Made by a program: the position numbers and the translations under genes
Shown here: in pieces, positions 44,545 to 54,147 of the stretch
Layout of the letters: each line of letters opens with the position of its first letter
Position numbering within the stretch: the stretch's first letter is position 1
Origin: Streptomyces sp. B1I3
Lineage (GTDB): Bacteria > Actinomycetota > Actinomycetes > Streptomycetales > Streptomycetaceae
Length of the DNA stretch: 64,000 nt
NCBI RefSeq assembly: GCF_030816615.1
Contig: NZ_JAUSYD010000001.1
Location: 5,788,501-5,852,500, forward strand
Reading direction: 5' to 3'
The notes under the pieces: model-generated
Seen by the model: the letters and a program-made list of their open reading frames with translations, nothing else
Told to the model about the DNA's origin: nothing
Database searches by the model: none

Positions 44545-44742
44545 TCAGTCCCCGTACTCGGCCGTGGCGTCGATCAGCCGCGCGGAGGAAGGCGGCACCG
44601 TGACGCCGTGGATCAGGGACGGTGCGACCGGCTTCGTGACACTCTTCGCGGGGACGACCCAGTGCGGAGCCATCCGCGCGCAGTCGCCGCGCAGCTCGGC
44701 CAGGCTCATCTCGGACTCACGCGGAGCGATGTTGTTCGACAT
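44545..44742 (-). CDS. Small conserved protein with leaderless promoter
   Basis: 65 residues, with MSLAELRGDCARMAPHWVVPAKSV; no recognised domain. The ATG at 44742 follows TACGGT (reverse strand, 44749-44754) by 6 nt and has no ribosome binding site, so the message should be leaderless. Codon bias and the promoter support a real gene. It diverges from the adenosine kinase gene. Confidence 0.68.
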   Translation of the reverse strand: MSNNIAPRESEMSLAELRGDCARMAPHWVVPAKSVTKPVAPSLIHGVTVPPSSARLIDATAEYGD

Positions 44743-44900
44743 ATCCGCACCGTACGCACGGTAGGGCTCGGTGAGAAAGACCTACTATCGGGTAGTTTTC
44801 CCCTTTCGAGCCTCGCGGCTCGACCGGGTAGCGTGAACTGTCACGCCGTCCCGGAGGCCACGCCCAGGTGTTCCTCCGCCTTCCGCAGGAGCAGCTTCCC

Positions 44901-45875
44901 GTGCGCATTGCAGTCACCGGCTCCATCGCAACCGACCACCTGATGACCTTCCCCGGACGATTCGCCGACCAGCTGGTCGCGGATCAGCTGCACACGGTCT
45001 CGCTCTCCTTCCTGGTCGACAATCTGGACGTGCGGCGCGGCGGCGTCGGCGCCAACATCGCCTTCGGCATGGGCGTGCTCGGCACCCGGCCGATCCTGGT
45101 CGGTGCCGCCGGGGCCGACTTCGACGAGTACCGCGCCTGGCTCGACCGGCACGGCGTCGACACCGGCTCGGTACGGATCTCCGAGGTCCTGCACACGGCG
45201 CGCTTCGTCTGCACGACGGACTCGGACCACAACCAGATCGGGTCCTTCTACACGGGCGCGATGAGCGAGGCCCGGCTGATCGAGCTCAAGAGCGTCGCCG
45301 ACCGCGTGGGCGGACTCGACCTCGTCTCGATCGGCGCCGACGACCCCGAGGCGATGCTCCGCCACACCGAGGAGTGCCGTTCGCGCGGCATCCCGTTCGC
45401 CGCGGACTTCTCGCAGCAGATCGCCCGGATGAACGGCGAGGAGATCCGGATCCTCCTCGACGGCGCCACCTACCTCTTCTCCAACGAGTACGAGAAGGGC
45501 CTCATCGAGTCCAAGACCGGCTGGAGCGACGAGGAGATCCTCTCCAAGGTCGGCCACCGCGTCACCACCCTCGGCGCCCGCGGGGTGCGCATCGAGCATG
45601 CCGGCCACGACCCGATCGAGGTCGGCTGCCCGGAGGAGGAGCAGAAGGCCGACCCGACCGGCGTCGGCGACGCCTTCCGGGCCGGTTTCCTCTCCGGCCT
45701 CGCCTGGGGCGTGGGCCTGGAGCGGGCCGCGCAGGTCGGCTGCATGCTCGCGACCCTGGTCATCGAGACGGTCGGCACCCAGGAGTACACGCTGCGCCGC
45801 ACCCACTTCATGGACCGCTTCACCAAGGCCTACGGCGACGAGGCGGCGACCGAGGTGCGGGCGCACCTCTCCTGA
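44901..45875 (+). CDS. PfkB-family kinase, probable adenosine kinase
   Basis: 324 residues of the ribokinase/PfkB fold: RRGGVGANIAFGMGVLG (38-61, sugar-binding signature 1) and DPTGVGDAFRAGF (signature 2) with catalytic Asp257. From memory M. tuberculosis adenosine kinase AdoK is also 324 residues with Asp257 and lies beside ctaC, so adenosine is the likely substrate; a ribose- or fructose-type sugar remains possible. It would salvage adenosine, including that released from S-adenosylhomocysteine. GTG 44901 follows AGGAG by 9 nt. It converges with the cysteine desulfurase gene. Confidence 0.85.
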   Translation: MRIAVTGSIATDHLMTFPGRFADQLVADQLHTVSLSFLVDNLDVRRGGVGANIAFGMGVLGTRPILVGAAGADFDEYRAWLDRHGVDTGSVRISEVLHTARFVCTTDSDHNQIGSFYTGAMSEARLIELKSVADRVGGLDLVSIGADDPEAMLRHTEECRSRGIPFAADFSQQIARMNGEEIRILLDGATYLFSNEYEKGLIESKTGWSDEEILSKVGHRVTTLGARGVRIEHAGHDPIEVGCPEEEQKADPTGVGDAFRAGFLSGLAWGVGLERAAQVGCMLATLVIETVGTQEYTLRRTHFMDRFTKAYGDEAATEVRAHLS

Positions 45876-45882
45876 CGGGCGT

Positions 45883-47265
45883 TCACAGGAGCCGGCGGAC
45901 CACGTAGGCCGAGCCTCGTTCCGCCGGCTCCTCTCCCACGTACTCCTGGGCGCGCATGTCGCACCAGGCGGGAATGTCGAGACGGGCGGCCTCGTCGTCG
46001 GCGAGCACCGTCACCGTCCCGCCCACGGGTACCCCTCCGATCACTTTTGCGAGTTCGATCACGGGGATCGGGCAGCGCTTGCCCAGTGCGTCGACGACCA
46101 GCGAGGCCTGCGGGGCGGGGGAGGGCGCGGCCGGCGCGGGTACGCCGAGCCTGTCCCGTACCTCCGCCACCACGGCCGGCAGCACCTCCAGGAAGCGGTC
46201 GACCTCGGCCCCGGTGGTCCCGGCCGGGAGCGACACGCGGATGTTCCCCTCGGTGAGCACACCCATCGCCCTGAGGACGTGGCTGGGCGTCAGGGTGCTG
46301 CTCGTGCAGGAAGAACCGGACGAAACGGAAAATCCTGCCCGATCCAGCTCATGGAGCAGGGTCTCCCCGTCGACATAGAGACAGGAGAAGGTGACCAGAT
46401 GCGGCAGCCGCCGCACGGGATCGCCGACCACCTCCGCATCGGGCACCAGGGCGCCCACCGCCGCCCGGACGCGGTCCACCAGGGCGCGCAGTCGCACGGA
46501 CTCCGCCGCCGCCTCGGCCCGCACGGCACGCAGCGAGGCCGCCGCCGCCACGATCGCCGGAATGTTCTGGAACCCGGCGGCGCGCCCGGACTCCCGCTCG
46601 TCGGCCGGGCCCTGCGGGGCGAAGCGGACCCCCTTGCGTACGGCGAGCAGACCGACACCCGCCGGCCCGCCCCACTTGTGGGCGCTCGCGGCCAGGAGCG
46701 ACCAGCGGCCGGGGACCGGCCCCCAGCCCAGCGACTGAGCGGCGTCCACCAGGAGCGGCACGCCGGCCGCGGCGCAGGCCTCGGCGGTCTGCGCCACCGG
46801 CTGCTCGGTCCCCACCTCGTGGTTGGCGGACTGCAGGCAGGCCAGCGCGGTGTCCGCGCGCAGCGCCCTCCCGTACGCCGAGGGGTCCACCGCCCCGGAC
46901 CGGTCCACCGGCACCTCGGTGTACGAGCCGCCGGCCGCCTCCAGCGCCTCGGCCGAGTGGAGCACCGACGAGTGTTCGACCGCGGAAACCACCAGATGGC
47001 GCCCGACACGCCGACGGCCGGAAAGAGCCCCGTCAATTGCCGAGTGCACCGCCCGGGTCCCCGAGGAAGTGAAGACCAGCTCGTCGGGGCGGCAGCCGAC
47101 GGCCTCCGCCGTGGTCTCACGGGCGGCGTCCAGCAGCATTCCCGCCCGCCGTCCCTCGCGGTACAGCCTGGCCGGATCGGCCCAGCCCTCGTCCAGGGAG
47201 GCAAGCAGCGCCTGACGGGCGACGGGATGAAGGGGGGCGGATGAGGCGGCATCGAAGTAGGGCAC
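45883..47265 (-). CDS. Cysteine desulfurase fused to a TusA sulfurtransferase domain
   Basis: 460 residues. Residues 1-375 form a NifS/IscS-type PLP enzyme: SSGTRAVHSAI, the PLP Lys197 (SAHKWGGP) and the active-site Cys320 (SSGSSCTSS). A Pro/Ala linker (about 384-394) leads to a TusA domain with GKRCPIP (Cys408), the persulfide acceptor. The fusion would pass sulfur from cysteine directly onto its own TusA domain, for tRNA thiolation, molybdopterin or similar. No isc/suf scaffold genes adjoin, but an A-type carrier lies 3 kb away. It is read away from ctaC. Confidence 0.9.
   Translation of the reverse strand: MPYFDAASSAPLHPVARQALLASLDEGWADPARLYREGRRAGMLLDAARETTAEAVGCRPDELVFTSSGTRAVHSAIDGALSGRRRVGRHLVVSAVEHSSVLHSAEALEAAGGSYTEVPVDRSGAVDPSAYGRALRADTALACLQSANHEVGTEQPVAQTAEACAAAGVPLLVDAAQSLGWGPVPGRWSLLAASAHKWGGPAGVGLLAVRKGVRFAPQGPADERESGRAAGFQNIPAIVAAAASLRAVRAEAAAESVRLRALVDRVRAAVGALVPDAEVVGDPVRRLPHLVTFSCLYVDGETLLHELDRAGFSVSSGSSCTSSTLTPSHVLRAMGVLTEGNIRVSLPAGTTGAEVDRFLEVLPAVVAEVRDRLGVPAPAAPSPAPQASLVVDALGKRCPIPVIELAKVIGGVPVGGTVTVLADDEAARLDIPAWCDMRAQEYVGEEPAERGSAYVVRRLL
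45887..45932 (+). terminator. Hairpin terminating the kinase gene, inside the desulfurase 3' end
   Basis: AGGAGCCGGCGGA (45887-45899) pairs perfectly with TCCGCCGGCTCCT (45920-45932) over a 20-nt loop. It lies 12 bp beyond the kinase stop, over the last codons of the convergent gene. Confidence 0.6.
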
Positions 47266-47428
47266 ACCGCCACGCTAGCTCTCCCCGGGGCGCCGGCCAG
47301 GGACGGACTGCCCCGAGGCCGGGGAGAGGGGGCGTCAGATGGCGGCCGGAGGGCCGGATTCCACCCCTTCGGGGTGCCGGGCGGCGCGTTGGGCACCCTC
47401 CCCGCGCGACCCCAAATAGCGTCCAGTA

Positions 47429-47457
47429 GGGTTTGGTCCGCATAAACATCCAAACCC
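47429..47457. promoter_or_regulatory. Inverted repeat in the ctaC promoter
   Basis: GGGTTTGG (47429-47436) and CCAAACCC (47450-47457) are perfect arms with centres 21 bp apart, two helical turns. The left arm overlaps TAGGGT (47427-47432), a likely -10 about 110 bp upstream of ctaC. Confidence 0.6.
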
Positions 47458-47537
47458 CTGCCCGCGTCAGGGCCGGCGACCGACCAAGCGAGACGGCCGC
47501 GCCGACCGTGCGGGCGAGACTCTCGGGAAGGCGCTAC

Positions 47538-48506
47538 GTGAGTCCCAACGGCTCCGACCGCTCGTCGCGGCGCCCGATGCGGCGGAAGCTGCCGCAGGTG
47601 CTGACTGCGGGCCTGGTCCTGGCGACGGCCTCCGGTTGTTCATACAACTGGGAGGATTTCCCCCGCCTCGGAATGCCCACCCCGGTAACGGAAGAGGCCC
47701 CTCGGATCCTCTCCCTCTGGCAGGGCTCGTGGGCGGCAGCGCTCGCCACGGGTGTCCTTGTCTGGGGGCTGATCCTCTGGAGCGTCATCTTCCACCGGCG
47801 TAGCAGGACCAAGGTGGAGGTACCTCAGCAGACCAGGTACAACATGCCCATTGAGGCGCTGTACACAGTGGTCCCCCTCATCATCGTCTCGGTGCTCTTC
47901 TACTTCACCGCGCGCGACGAATCGAAGCTCCTCCAGCTCACTCCGAAGCCCGCCCACACGATCAACGTGGTCGGCTACCAGTGGAGCTGGGGCTTCAACT
48001 ACATCGAGAAGGTGGAGGGCCAGCCCTCCACCGGCAGCGAGGTCCCGAAGGAACTCGACGCCATCCCCGACAAGTACCGCAAGGACTTCCCCGAGGGCGC
48101 CGGCGGCGTCTACGACGTGGGCATCCCCGGTACGCGTAACCCGCAGAACGGCAACCCGGGCCCGACCCTGTGGCTGCCGAAGGGCGAGAAGGTCCGCTTC
48201 GTCCTGACTTCGCGTGACGTCATCCACTCCTTCTGGGTGGTGCCGTTCCTCATGAAGCAGGACGTCATTCCGGGCCACACCAACTCCTTCGAGGTCACGC
48301 CGAAGAAGGAGGGCACGTACAGGGGTAAGTGCGCCGAGCTCTGCGGCGTCGACCACTCCCGGATGCTCTTCAACGTCAAGATCGTTTCTCCCGAGCGTTA
48401 CCAGCAGCACCTCAAGGAGCTGGCGGAGAAGGGTCAGACGGGCTACGTGCCGGCAGGCATCGAGCAGACGGACCCGGCCAGGAATGCGGAGACGAACAAA
48501 CTGTGA
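47538..48506 (+). CDS. ctaC: Cytochrome c oxidase subunit II (aa3 type)
   Basis: 322 residues. A signal segment ends in the lipobox ATASGC (Cys34), so the subunit is probably lipidated. Two membrane helices (about 63-85 and 108-128) precede the CuA cupredoxin domain, with ligands His230 ([10 protein letters not shown]), Cys265, Glu267, Cys269, His273 and Met276 ([12 protein letters not shown]). It receives electrons from the QcrC haem protein. Start GTG 47538 has GGGAAGG 6 nt upstream. GTGA overlap couples it to ctaD. Confidence 0.97.
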   Translation: MSPNGSDRSSRRPMRRKLPQVLTAGLVLATASGCSYNWEDFPRLGMPTPVTEEAPRILSLWQGSWAAALATGVLVWGLILWSVIFHRRSRTKVEVPQQTRYNMPIEALYTVVPLIIVSVLFYFTARDESKLLQLTPKPAHTINVVGYQWSWGFNYIEKVEGQPSTGSEVPKELDAIPDKYRKDFPEGAGGVYDVGIPGTRNPQNGNPGPTLWLPKGEKVRFVLTSRDVIHSFWVVPFLMKQDVIPGHTNSFEVTPKKEGTYRGKCAELCGVDHSRMLFNVKIVSPERYQQHLKELAEKGQTGYVPAGIEQTDPARNAETNKL

Positions 48507-50239
48507 GCATCCTCAATGAATCCCAGGGTGCCGCGGCAGCAGACGACTCGTTCGAGGACGAGCTGCCGGTGCGGCGCAAGCAGCCGGGGAGTGTCGTAGT
48601 CAAGTGGATGACCACCACTGACCACAAGACGATCGGCACGATGTACCTGGTCACGTCGTTCGCGTTCTTCTGCATCGGTGGGCTTCTGGCGCTCTTCATG
48701 CGCGCAGAGCTGGCCCGTCCGGGTACGCAGATCATGTCGAACGAGCAGTTCAACCAGGCGTTCACGATGCACGGCACGATCATGCTGCTGATGTTCGCGA
48801 CGCCCCTGTTCGCCGGCTTCGCGAACTGGATCATGCCGCTGCAGATCGGCGCGCCCGACGTGGCGTTCCCGCGGCTGAACATGTTCGCCTACTGGCTGTA
48901 CCTCTTCGGCTCGATCATCGCCGTGGCCGGTTTCCTCACCCCGCAGGGTGCGGCCGACTTCGGATGGTTCGCCTACTCCCCGCTGTCGGACGCGGTCCGC
49001 TCGCCGGGTGTCGGTGCCGACATGTGGATCATGGGTCTGGCCTTCTCGGGCTTCGGCACGATCCTCGGCTCGGTCAACTTCATCACCACGATCATCTGCA
49101 TGCGTGCCCCCGGCATGACGATGTTCCGTATGCCGATCTTCACCTGGAACGTCCTGCTGACCGGTGTGCTGGTCCTGCTGGCCTTCCCCGTGCTGGCCGC
49201 CGCGCTCTTCGCGCTGGAGGTCGACCGTAAATTCGGCGCACATATCTTCGATGCGGCCAATGGCGGCGCATTGCTCTGGCAACACCTCTTCTGGTTCTTC
49301 GGCCATCCAGAGGTGTACATCATCGCTCTACCGTTCTTCGGAATCATTTCCGAGATCATCCCGGTGTTCAGCCGCAAGCCGATGTTCGGTTATGTCGGTC
49401 TGATCAGCGCGACGATCGCCATCGCCGGCCTTTCCGTGACGGTGTGGGCGCACCACATGTACGTCACGGGCGGTGTGCTGTTGCCGTTCTTCTCGTTCAT
49501 GACCTTCCTGATCGCGGTACCGACCGGTGTGAAGTTCTTCAACTGGATCGGCACGATGTGGAAGGGGTCGTTGTCCTTCGAGACACCGATGCTCTGGTCG
49601 GTCGGCTTCCTGATCACCTTCGCCTTCGGTGGTCTGACCGGCGTGATCCTGGCCTCGCCGCCGCTGGACTTCCACATCTCCGACTCGTACTTCGTCGTCG
49701 CGCACTTCCACTACGTCGTCTTCGGCACCGTGGTCTTCGCGATGTTCGCCGGATTCCACTTCTGGTGGCCGAAGTTCACCGGCAAGATGCTGGACGAGCG
49801 CCTCGGAAAGATGACGTTCTGGACGCTGTTCGTCGGCTTCCACGGCACGTTCCTGGTGCAGCACTGGCTCGGAGCCGAGGGCATGCCGCGTCGTTACGCG
49901 GACTACCTCGCCGCCGACGGCTTCACCGCGCTGAACACCATCTCGACGATCTCCTCGTTCGTGCTCGGCCTGTCGATGCTGCCGTTCTTCTACAACATCT
50001 GGAAGACGGCCAAGTACGGCAAGAAGGTCGAGGTCGACGACCCGTGGGGCTACGGCCGTTCGCTCGAATGGGCCACGTCCTGCCCGCCGCCGCGGCACAA
50101 CTTCCTCAGCCTGCCGCGGATCCGTTCCGAATCCCCGGCGTTCGACCTGCACCACCCGGAGATCGCGGCGCTGGAGCAGCTGGATCACCTCTCCGACGGT
50201 GACAAGGTCCTCGTCGGCGGCAAGGAGGCCGGCAAGTGA
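48503..50239 (+). CDS. ctaD: Cytochrome c oxidase subunit I
   Basis: 578 residues with twelve membrane helices. Haem and CuB ligands are visible: FTMHGTIM (low-spin haem His), FFGHPEVYI (CuB His with the cross-linked Tyr), WAHHMY (CuB His pair) and VVAHFHYVV (haem ligands). It reduces O2 to water and pumps protons. GTG 48503 overlaps the ctaC stop as GTGA, and its own stop overlaps ctaF as GTGA, giving a tightly coupled ctaC-ctaD-ctaF operon. Confidence 0.98.
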   Translation: MSILNESQGAAAADDSFEDELPVRRKQPGSVVVKWMTTTDHKTIGTMYLVTSFAFFCIGGLLALFMRAELARPGTQIMSNEQFNQAFTMHGTIMLLMFATPLFAGFANWIMPLQIGAPDVAFPRLNMFAYWLYLFGSIIAVAGFLTPQGAADFGWFAYSPLSDAVRSPGVGADMWIMGLAFSGFGTILGSVNFITTIICMRAPGMTMFRMPIFTWNVLLTGVLVLLAFPVLAAALFALEVDRKFGAHIFDAANGGALLWQHLFWFFGHPEVYIIALPFFGIISEIIPVFSRKPMFGYVGLISATIAIAGLSVTVWAHHMYVTGGVLLPFFSFMTFLIAVPTGVKFFNWIGTMWKGSLSFETPMLWSVGFLITFAFGGLTGVILASPPLDFHISDSYFVVAHFHYVVFGTVVFAMFAGFHFWWPKFTGKMLDERLGKMTFWTLFVGFHGTFLVQHWLGAEGMPRRYADYLAADGFTALNTISTISSFVLGLSMLPFFYNIWKTAKYGKKVEVDDPWGYGRSLEWATSCPPPRHNFLSLPRIRSESPAFDLHHPEIAALEQLDHLSDGDKVLVGGKEAGK

Positions 50240-50634
50240 AGATCCAAGGCAAGCTCTTCGTCTGGCTGAGTGTCTTCCTGCTGGCCATGGCCATCACGTA
50301 CGGCCTGTGGTCCAAGGAGCCGGTGGGCACCACCGCGCTCGTGCTGTCCTTCGGCCTGGCCATCATGATCGGCTTCTACCTGTCCTTCACGGCCAACAGG
50401 GTCGACGCGATGGCGCAGGACAACAAGGAGGCCGACGTCGCGGACGAGGCCGGCGATGTGGGCTTCTTCTCCCCGCACAGCTGGCAGCCGCTCTCCCTGG
50501 CGATCGGTGGCGCCTTCCTCTTCCTGGGGGTCGTCTTCGGCTGGTGGCTGGCCTACTTCGCGGCCCCGCTGCTCCTGATCGGCCTCTTCGGCTGGGTCTT
50601 CGAGTACTACCGCGGTGAGAACCGCACCCAGTGA
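50236..50634 (+). CDS. ctaF: Cytochrome c oxidase subunit IV
   Basis: 132 residues with four membrane helices: two at the N-terminus (about 5-25 and 32-50) and two near the C-terminus (about 88-105 and 107-123), separated by an acidic loop. This is the actinobacterial subunit IV, a stabilising subunit of aa3 oxidase. Its GTG overlaps the ctaD stop, and a strong terminator follows. Confidence 0.93.
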   Translation: MKIQGKLFVWLSVFLLAMAITYGLWSKEPVGTTALVLSFGLAIMIGFYLSFTANRVDAMAQDNKEADVADEAGDVGFFSPHSWQPLSLAIGGAFLFLGVVFGWWLAYFAAPLLLIGLFGWVFEYYRGENRTQ

Positions 50635-50668
50635 GACCCGCCGTCCACGGACGGCCGCATCACCCTCA

Positions 50669-50710
50669 CGGGGGCCCTGCCCACTCGGCGACGAGCGGGC
50701 AGGGCCCCCG
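50669..50710 (+). terminator. Terminator after ctaC-ctaD-ctaF
   Basis: CGGGGGCCCTGCCC (50669-50682) pairs with GGGCAGGGCCCCCG (50697-50710), 14-nt loop, followed by TTTG. Confidence 0.88.
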
Positions 50711-50761
50711 TTTGCAGTCATTGAACGCGCTGGATCGGATGAATCTTCTTAGCGTGGGTTC

Positions 50762-52015
50762 ATGAACCACACGCCGCGCATCCGCCCCGTAGTGAGCTGC
50801 ACCCTGCTGGTCGTGAGCCTCGTCGCAGGTGCGACCGCCTGTGGCGAGCCCGATGGCCATCCGCTGTCGCTGAAGCCGTACGACGCGGCCGGCACGCTGG
50901 CCTTCAACGGTCCCCGCAAGGGTGCGAAAGCAGACCCCGACAAGCCGATAGAAGTCACCGCCAGGGATGACGACGTCACGATCACGGACGTGACGGCCGT
51001 CGACACGGAGGGCCGCCACCTGGCGGGTGAACTCGATGCCGACGGGAAGCGGTGGCACTCCACCACCTCCCTGGCGGCCGGTACCCGGTACACCGTCAAG
51101 GTCACGACGGAGAACGACGACGGGGCTCCCGGCAGCCGTACGTACGCCTTCGGCACGACCTCGGCGAAGAAGTTCCTGAAGGTCGCCTTCGGCCCGCAGG
51201 CGGGCACGTACGGCGTCGGGCAGCCCATCACGGCGGAACTCAGCGCTCCGGTCACGGACCGGGCCGCCAGGGCCACCGTGGAGCGCGGGCTGCAGGTCCG
51301 CTCCACGCCCGCGGTCACCGGCTCGTGGTACTGGGTCGACGACAAGACCCTGCACTACCGCCCCCAGGAGTACTGGCCCGCCGACGCGACCATCGACGTA
51401 CGCAGCAACCTCAAGGGCATCAAGGTCACCAACGCCCTCTACGGTGGCGTCGCGAAATCCCTGAAGCTCACGACCGGAGACCGCATAGAAGCCGTCACCG
51501 ACGCCTCCGAGCACTCGATGACCGTGCTCCGCAACGGAGAAGTGATCAACACCATCCCGGTCACCACCGGCAAACCCGGCTTCGACACGCGCAACGGCGT
51601 CAAGGTCGTGCTGGCGAAGGAGCAGTTCGTACGTATGCGCGGGGAGACCGTGGGCATCGCCTCCGGCTCCTCGGAGTCCTACGACCTGCCGGTCTACTGG
51701 GCGACACGGGTCACCTGGAGCGGCGAGTACGTCCACGCGGCGCCCTGGTCCACGGGCTCGCAGGGCAGCGCCAACGTCAGCCACGGCTGCACCGGCATGA
51801 GCAACGCCGACGCCCAATGGTTCTTCGAGACCGTCCGCGAGGGTGACATCGTCAAGGTCGTCGGCAGCGCGGGCGAGACGATGACCCCGTTCGACAACGG
51901 CTTCGGCGACTGGAACCTGGGCTGGGACGCCTGGCAGAAGGGCAGCGCGCTGCGGAGCGGCACGCCGGACGCGGGCACGAACGTCCGGACGGCGCGGCTG
52001 AGCCCCCAGGTCTGA
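50762..52015 (+). CDS. L,D-transpeptidase lipoprotein (YkuD domain)
   Basis: 417 residues. Signal peptide with lipobox AGATAC (Cys27). Two Ig-like domains (about 60-250) typical of actinobacterial L,D-transpeptidases precede the YkuD domain, whose motif HAAPWS followed by SHGCTGMS places the catalytic Cys at residue 343. These enzymes make 3-3 peptidoglycan cross-links. ATG 50762 follows TAGCGT (50750-50755) by 6 nt, so the mRNA is probably leaderless. It is inserted between two halves of the cytochrome oxidase gene set. Confidence 0.93.
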   Translation: MNHTPRIRPVVSCTLLVVSLVAGATACGEPDGHPLSLKPYDAAGTLAFNGPRKGAKADPDKPIEVTARDDDVTITDVTAVDTEGRHLAGELDADGKRWHSTTSLAAGTRYTVKVTTENDDGAPGSRTYAFGTTSAKKFLKVAFGPQAGTYGVGQPITAELSAPVTDRAARATVERGLQVRSTPAVTGSWYWVDDKTLHYRPQEYWPADATIDVRSNLKGIKVTNALYGGVAKSLKLTTGDRIEAVTDASEHSMTVLRNGEVINTIPVTTGKPGFDTRNGVKVVLAKEQFVRMRGETVGIASGSSESYDLPVYWATRVTWSGEYVHAAPWSTGSQGSANVSHGCTGMSNADAQWFFETVREGDIVKVVGSAGETMTPFDNGFGDWNLGWDAWQKGSALRSGTPDAGTNVRTARLSPQV

Positions 52016-52072
52016 TCCGGCCGGGGAGTGCTGCGCCGCGCGACCGGAGGCCGCCCGCGCCCGCGGGGACCG

Positions 52073-52474
52073 TCAGGCCTGTACGGCCGGGCTGCGGCGC
52101 AGCAGACCCGCCAGGGCGTCCGCGAAGCCGACCGGGTCCACCGGATGGGTCACGGCGGCGTCCGCGCGGCTCCACGTGGCCAGCCAGGCGTCCTGCGGGC
52201 GTCCGATCAGCAGCAGCACGGGCGGGCAGTCGAAGATCTCGTCCTTGATCTGCCGGCAGACGCCCATGCCGCCCGCGGGAGCCGTCTCCCCGTCCAGGAC
52301 GCAGACGTCCACACCACCGCGGTCCAGCGCGCTCAGGACGGCCGGCAGCGTGGCGCACTCGAGGAACTCCACCTGCGGCACGTCCGCCGCAGGCCTGCGA
52401 CCGGCTGCCAGCCGCACCTGCTCACGGGTGTTGGCGTCGTCGCTGTAGACCAGGACCGTGGCGGTCGGCTGCAT
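52073..52474 (-). CDS. Degenerate receiver (CheY-like) domain protein
   Basis: 133 residues with a response-regulator fold: VLVYSDDANTREQV (first strand with an acidic pair), VDVCVLDGETAPAGGMGVCRQI around the position of the phospho-acceptor Asp, and PPVLLLIGRPQD. The conserved Lys near the end is replaced by His in THPVDP, so normal phosphorylation signalling is doubtful. No output domain follows. GGAGGAACA precedes ATG 52474. It diverges from ctaE, a position worth attention. Confidence 0.78.
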   Translation of the reverse strand: MQPTATVLVYSDDANTREQVRLAAGRRPAADVPQVEFLECATLPAVLSALDRGGVDVCVLDGETAPAGGMGVCRQIKDEIFDCPPVLLLIGRPQDAWLATWSRADAAVTHPVDPVGFADALAGLLRRSPAVQA

Positions 52475-52650
52475 TGTTCCTCCGTGACATCTGTGTCTTC
52501 GGGGCTCTCGGGGCATGAACCGATGGGCGGATCGTACTCCGGCGGACAGCGTGTCAGCACCGGTAATGACAGCGATTCACTGGGCCGTTCGATGAGGACA
52601 CACGCCACTGACACACCGAACGGCACCCCCCGGAGTGAGGGCGGGATAAG

Positions 52651-52671
52651 CGACCGACATAATGTCGGTCG
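52651..52671. promoter_or_regulatory. Perfect 21-bp palindrome over the ctaE start codon
   Basis: CGACCGACAT (52651-52660) and ATGTCGGTCG (52662-52671) are exact inverted copies around 52661. The ATG of ctaE is the first three bases of the right arm. Confidence 0.65.
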
Positions 52672-53282
52672 TGGCGACAGCAACGACAGTAGAAACCGGG
52701 CACGCGCACCCGTCGGTCAATCGACCGAACCTCACCAGCGTCGGAACCATCATCTGGTTGAGTTCCGAGCTGATGTTCTTCGCGGCCCTCTTCGCGATGT
52801 ACTTCACCCTGCGATCGGTGATGGGACCCGATCACTGGAAGGAGATGGCCCACCATCTGAACTTCCCGTTCTCGGCGACGAACACCACGATCCTGGTGCT
52901 TTCCTCTCTCACCTGCCAGCTCGGCGTCTTCGCCGCGGAGCGGGGCGATGTGAAGAAGCTCCGCACCTGGTTCATGATCACGTTCGTGATGGGTGCGATC
53001 TTCATCGGAGGCCAGGTCCTCGAGTACACCGAGCTGGTCAAGGAGGCGGGTCTCTCCCTGTCCTCCGACCCGTACGGCTCGGTGTTCTACCTGACGACCG
53101 GCTTCCACGGTCTGCATGTGACAGGCGGCCTCATCGCCTTCCTGCTCGTCCTGGGCAGGACATACGCGGCCTCGAGATTCACCCACGAACAGGCCACAGC
53201 GGCCATCGTCGTGTCCTACTACTGGCACTTCGTCGATGTCGTCTGGATCGGTCTGTTCGCCACGATCTACATGATCAAGTAA
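52662..53282 (+). CDS. ctaE: Cytochrome c oxidase subunit III
   Basis: 206 residues with five membrane helices. Typical segments are [56 protein letters not shown] and [20 protein letters not shown]. It completes the aa3 oxidase begun by ctaC-ctaD-ctaF. The start at ATG 52662 lies inside a palindrome and has only a weak upstream purine run; GTG 52671 is possible. qcrC follows by 55 bp, so ctaE heads the qcr operon. Confidence 0.96.
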   Translation: MSVVATATTVETGHAHPSVNRPNLTSVGTIIWLSSELMFFAALFAMYFTLRSVMGPDHWKEMAHHLNFPFSATNTTILVLSSLTCQLGVFAAERGDVKKLRTWFMITFVMGAIFIGGQVLEYTELVKEAGLSLSSDPYGSVFYLTTGFHGLHVTGGLIAFLLVLGRTYAASRFTHEQATAAIVVSYYWHFVDVVWIGLFATIYMIK

Positions 53283-53337
53283 CCGGGTTCGCACCCGCCC
53301 ACCATCGACGCAGAAGATCCTGACACCGGGGTAATCC

Positions 53338-54147
53338 GTGAAAAAGCTCTCCGCACGACGACGCCATCCGCTGGCGGCGGTCGTCGTACTACTCCTCGCG
53401 CTGGCGGCTACCGGGGGGCTGTACGCCGCGTTCGCACCTGCGGGTAAGGCGCAGGCCGACGAAACCGCCCAGTCCCTCGCCATCGACGAGGGCAAGAAGC
53501 TCTACTCCGTGGGCTGCGCCAGCTGCCACGGATCCGGCGGTCAGGGCACCACCGACGGGCCGTCCCTCGTAGGCGTCGGCTCCGCCGCCGTCGACTTCCA
53601 GGTCGGAACCGGACGTATGCCGGCTCAGCAGCCGGGCGCCCAGGTGCCGAAGAAGAAGGTCATCTACTCCCAGGCCGAGATCGACCAGCTCGCGGCGTAC
53701 GTCTCGTCGCTCGGCGCCGGTCCGATCACGCCGACCGAGAGCCAGGTCGACCCCGCGGGAGCGGACGTCGCCAAGGGCGGTGACCTGTTCCGCACCAACT
53801 GCGCGCAGTGCCACAACTTCACCGGCGAGGGCGGCGCGCTGACCCACGGCAAGTACGCCCCCGACCTCGACGGCGTGAGCACGAAGCACATCTACGAGGC
53901 CATGCAGACCGGCCCGCAGAGCATGCCCTCCTTCCCGGACAGCACCATGCCGGAGCAGGAGAAGAAAGACATCATCGCGTACATCAAGACCGTGAACGGT
54001 GACGACTCCGTGAGCCCCGGCGGGCTCTCGCTCGGTGGCCTCGGTCCCGTCAGCGAGGGTCTCTTCGGCTGGATCTTCGGGCTGGGCGGACTGATCGCCG
54101 TCGCCGTCTGGGTCGCGGCCCACACCGCTAAGGCCAAGAAGTCATGA
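53338..54147 (+). CDS. qcrC: Di-haem cytochrome c subunit of the bcc complex
   Basis: 269 residues. An N-terminal signal anchor (about 10-30), two c-type haem motifs CASCH (60-64) and CAQCH (155-159), and a C-terminal membrane helix (about 245-262). It replaces soluble cytochrome c by carrying electrons from the Rieske protein to CuA of CtaC within a bcc-aa3 supercomplex. GTG 53338 is the start. The stop overlaps qcrA as ATGA. Confidence 0.97.
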   Translation: MKKLSARRRHPLAAVVVLLLALAATGGLYAAFAPAGKAQADETAQSLAIDEGKKLYSVGCASCHGSGGQGTTDGPSLVGVGSAAVDFQVGTGRMPAQQPGAQVPKKKVIYSQAEIDQLAAYVSSLGAGPITPTESQVDPAGADVAKGGDLFRTNCAQCHNFTGEGGALTHGKYAPDLDGVSTKHIYEAMQTGPQSMPSFPDSTMPEQEKKDIIAYIKTVNGDDSVSPGGLSLGGLGPVSEGLFGWIFGLGGLIAVAVWVAAHTAKAKKS

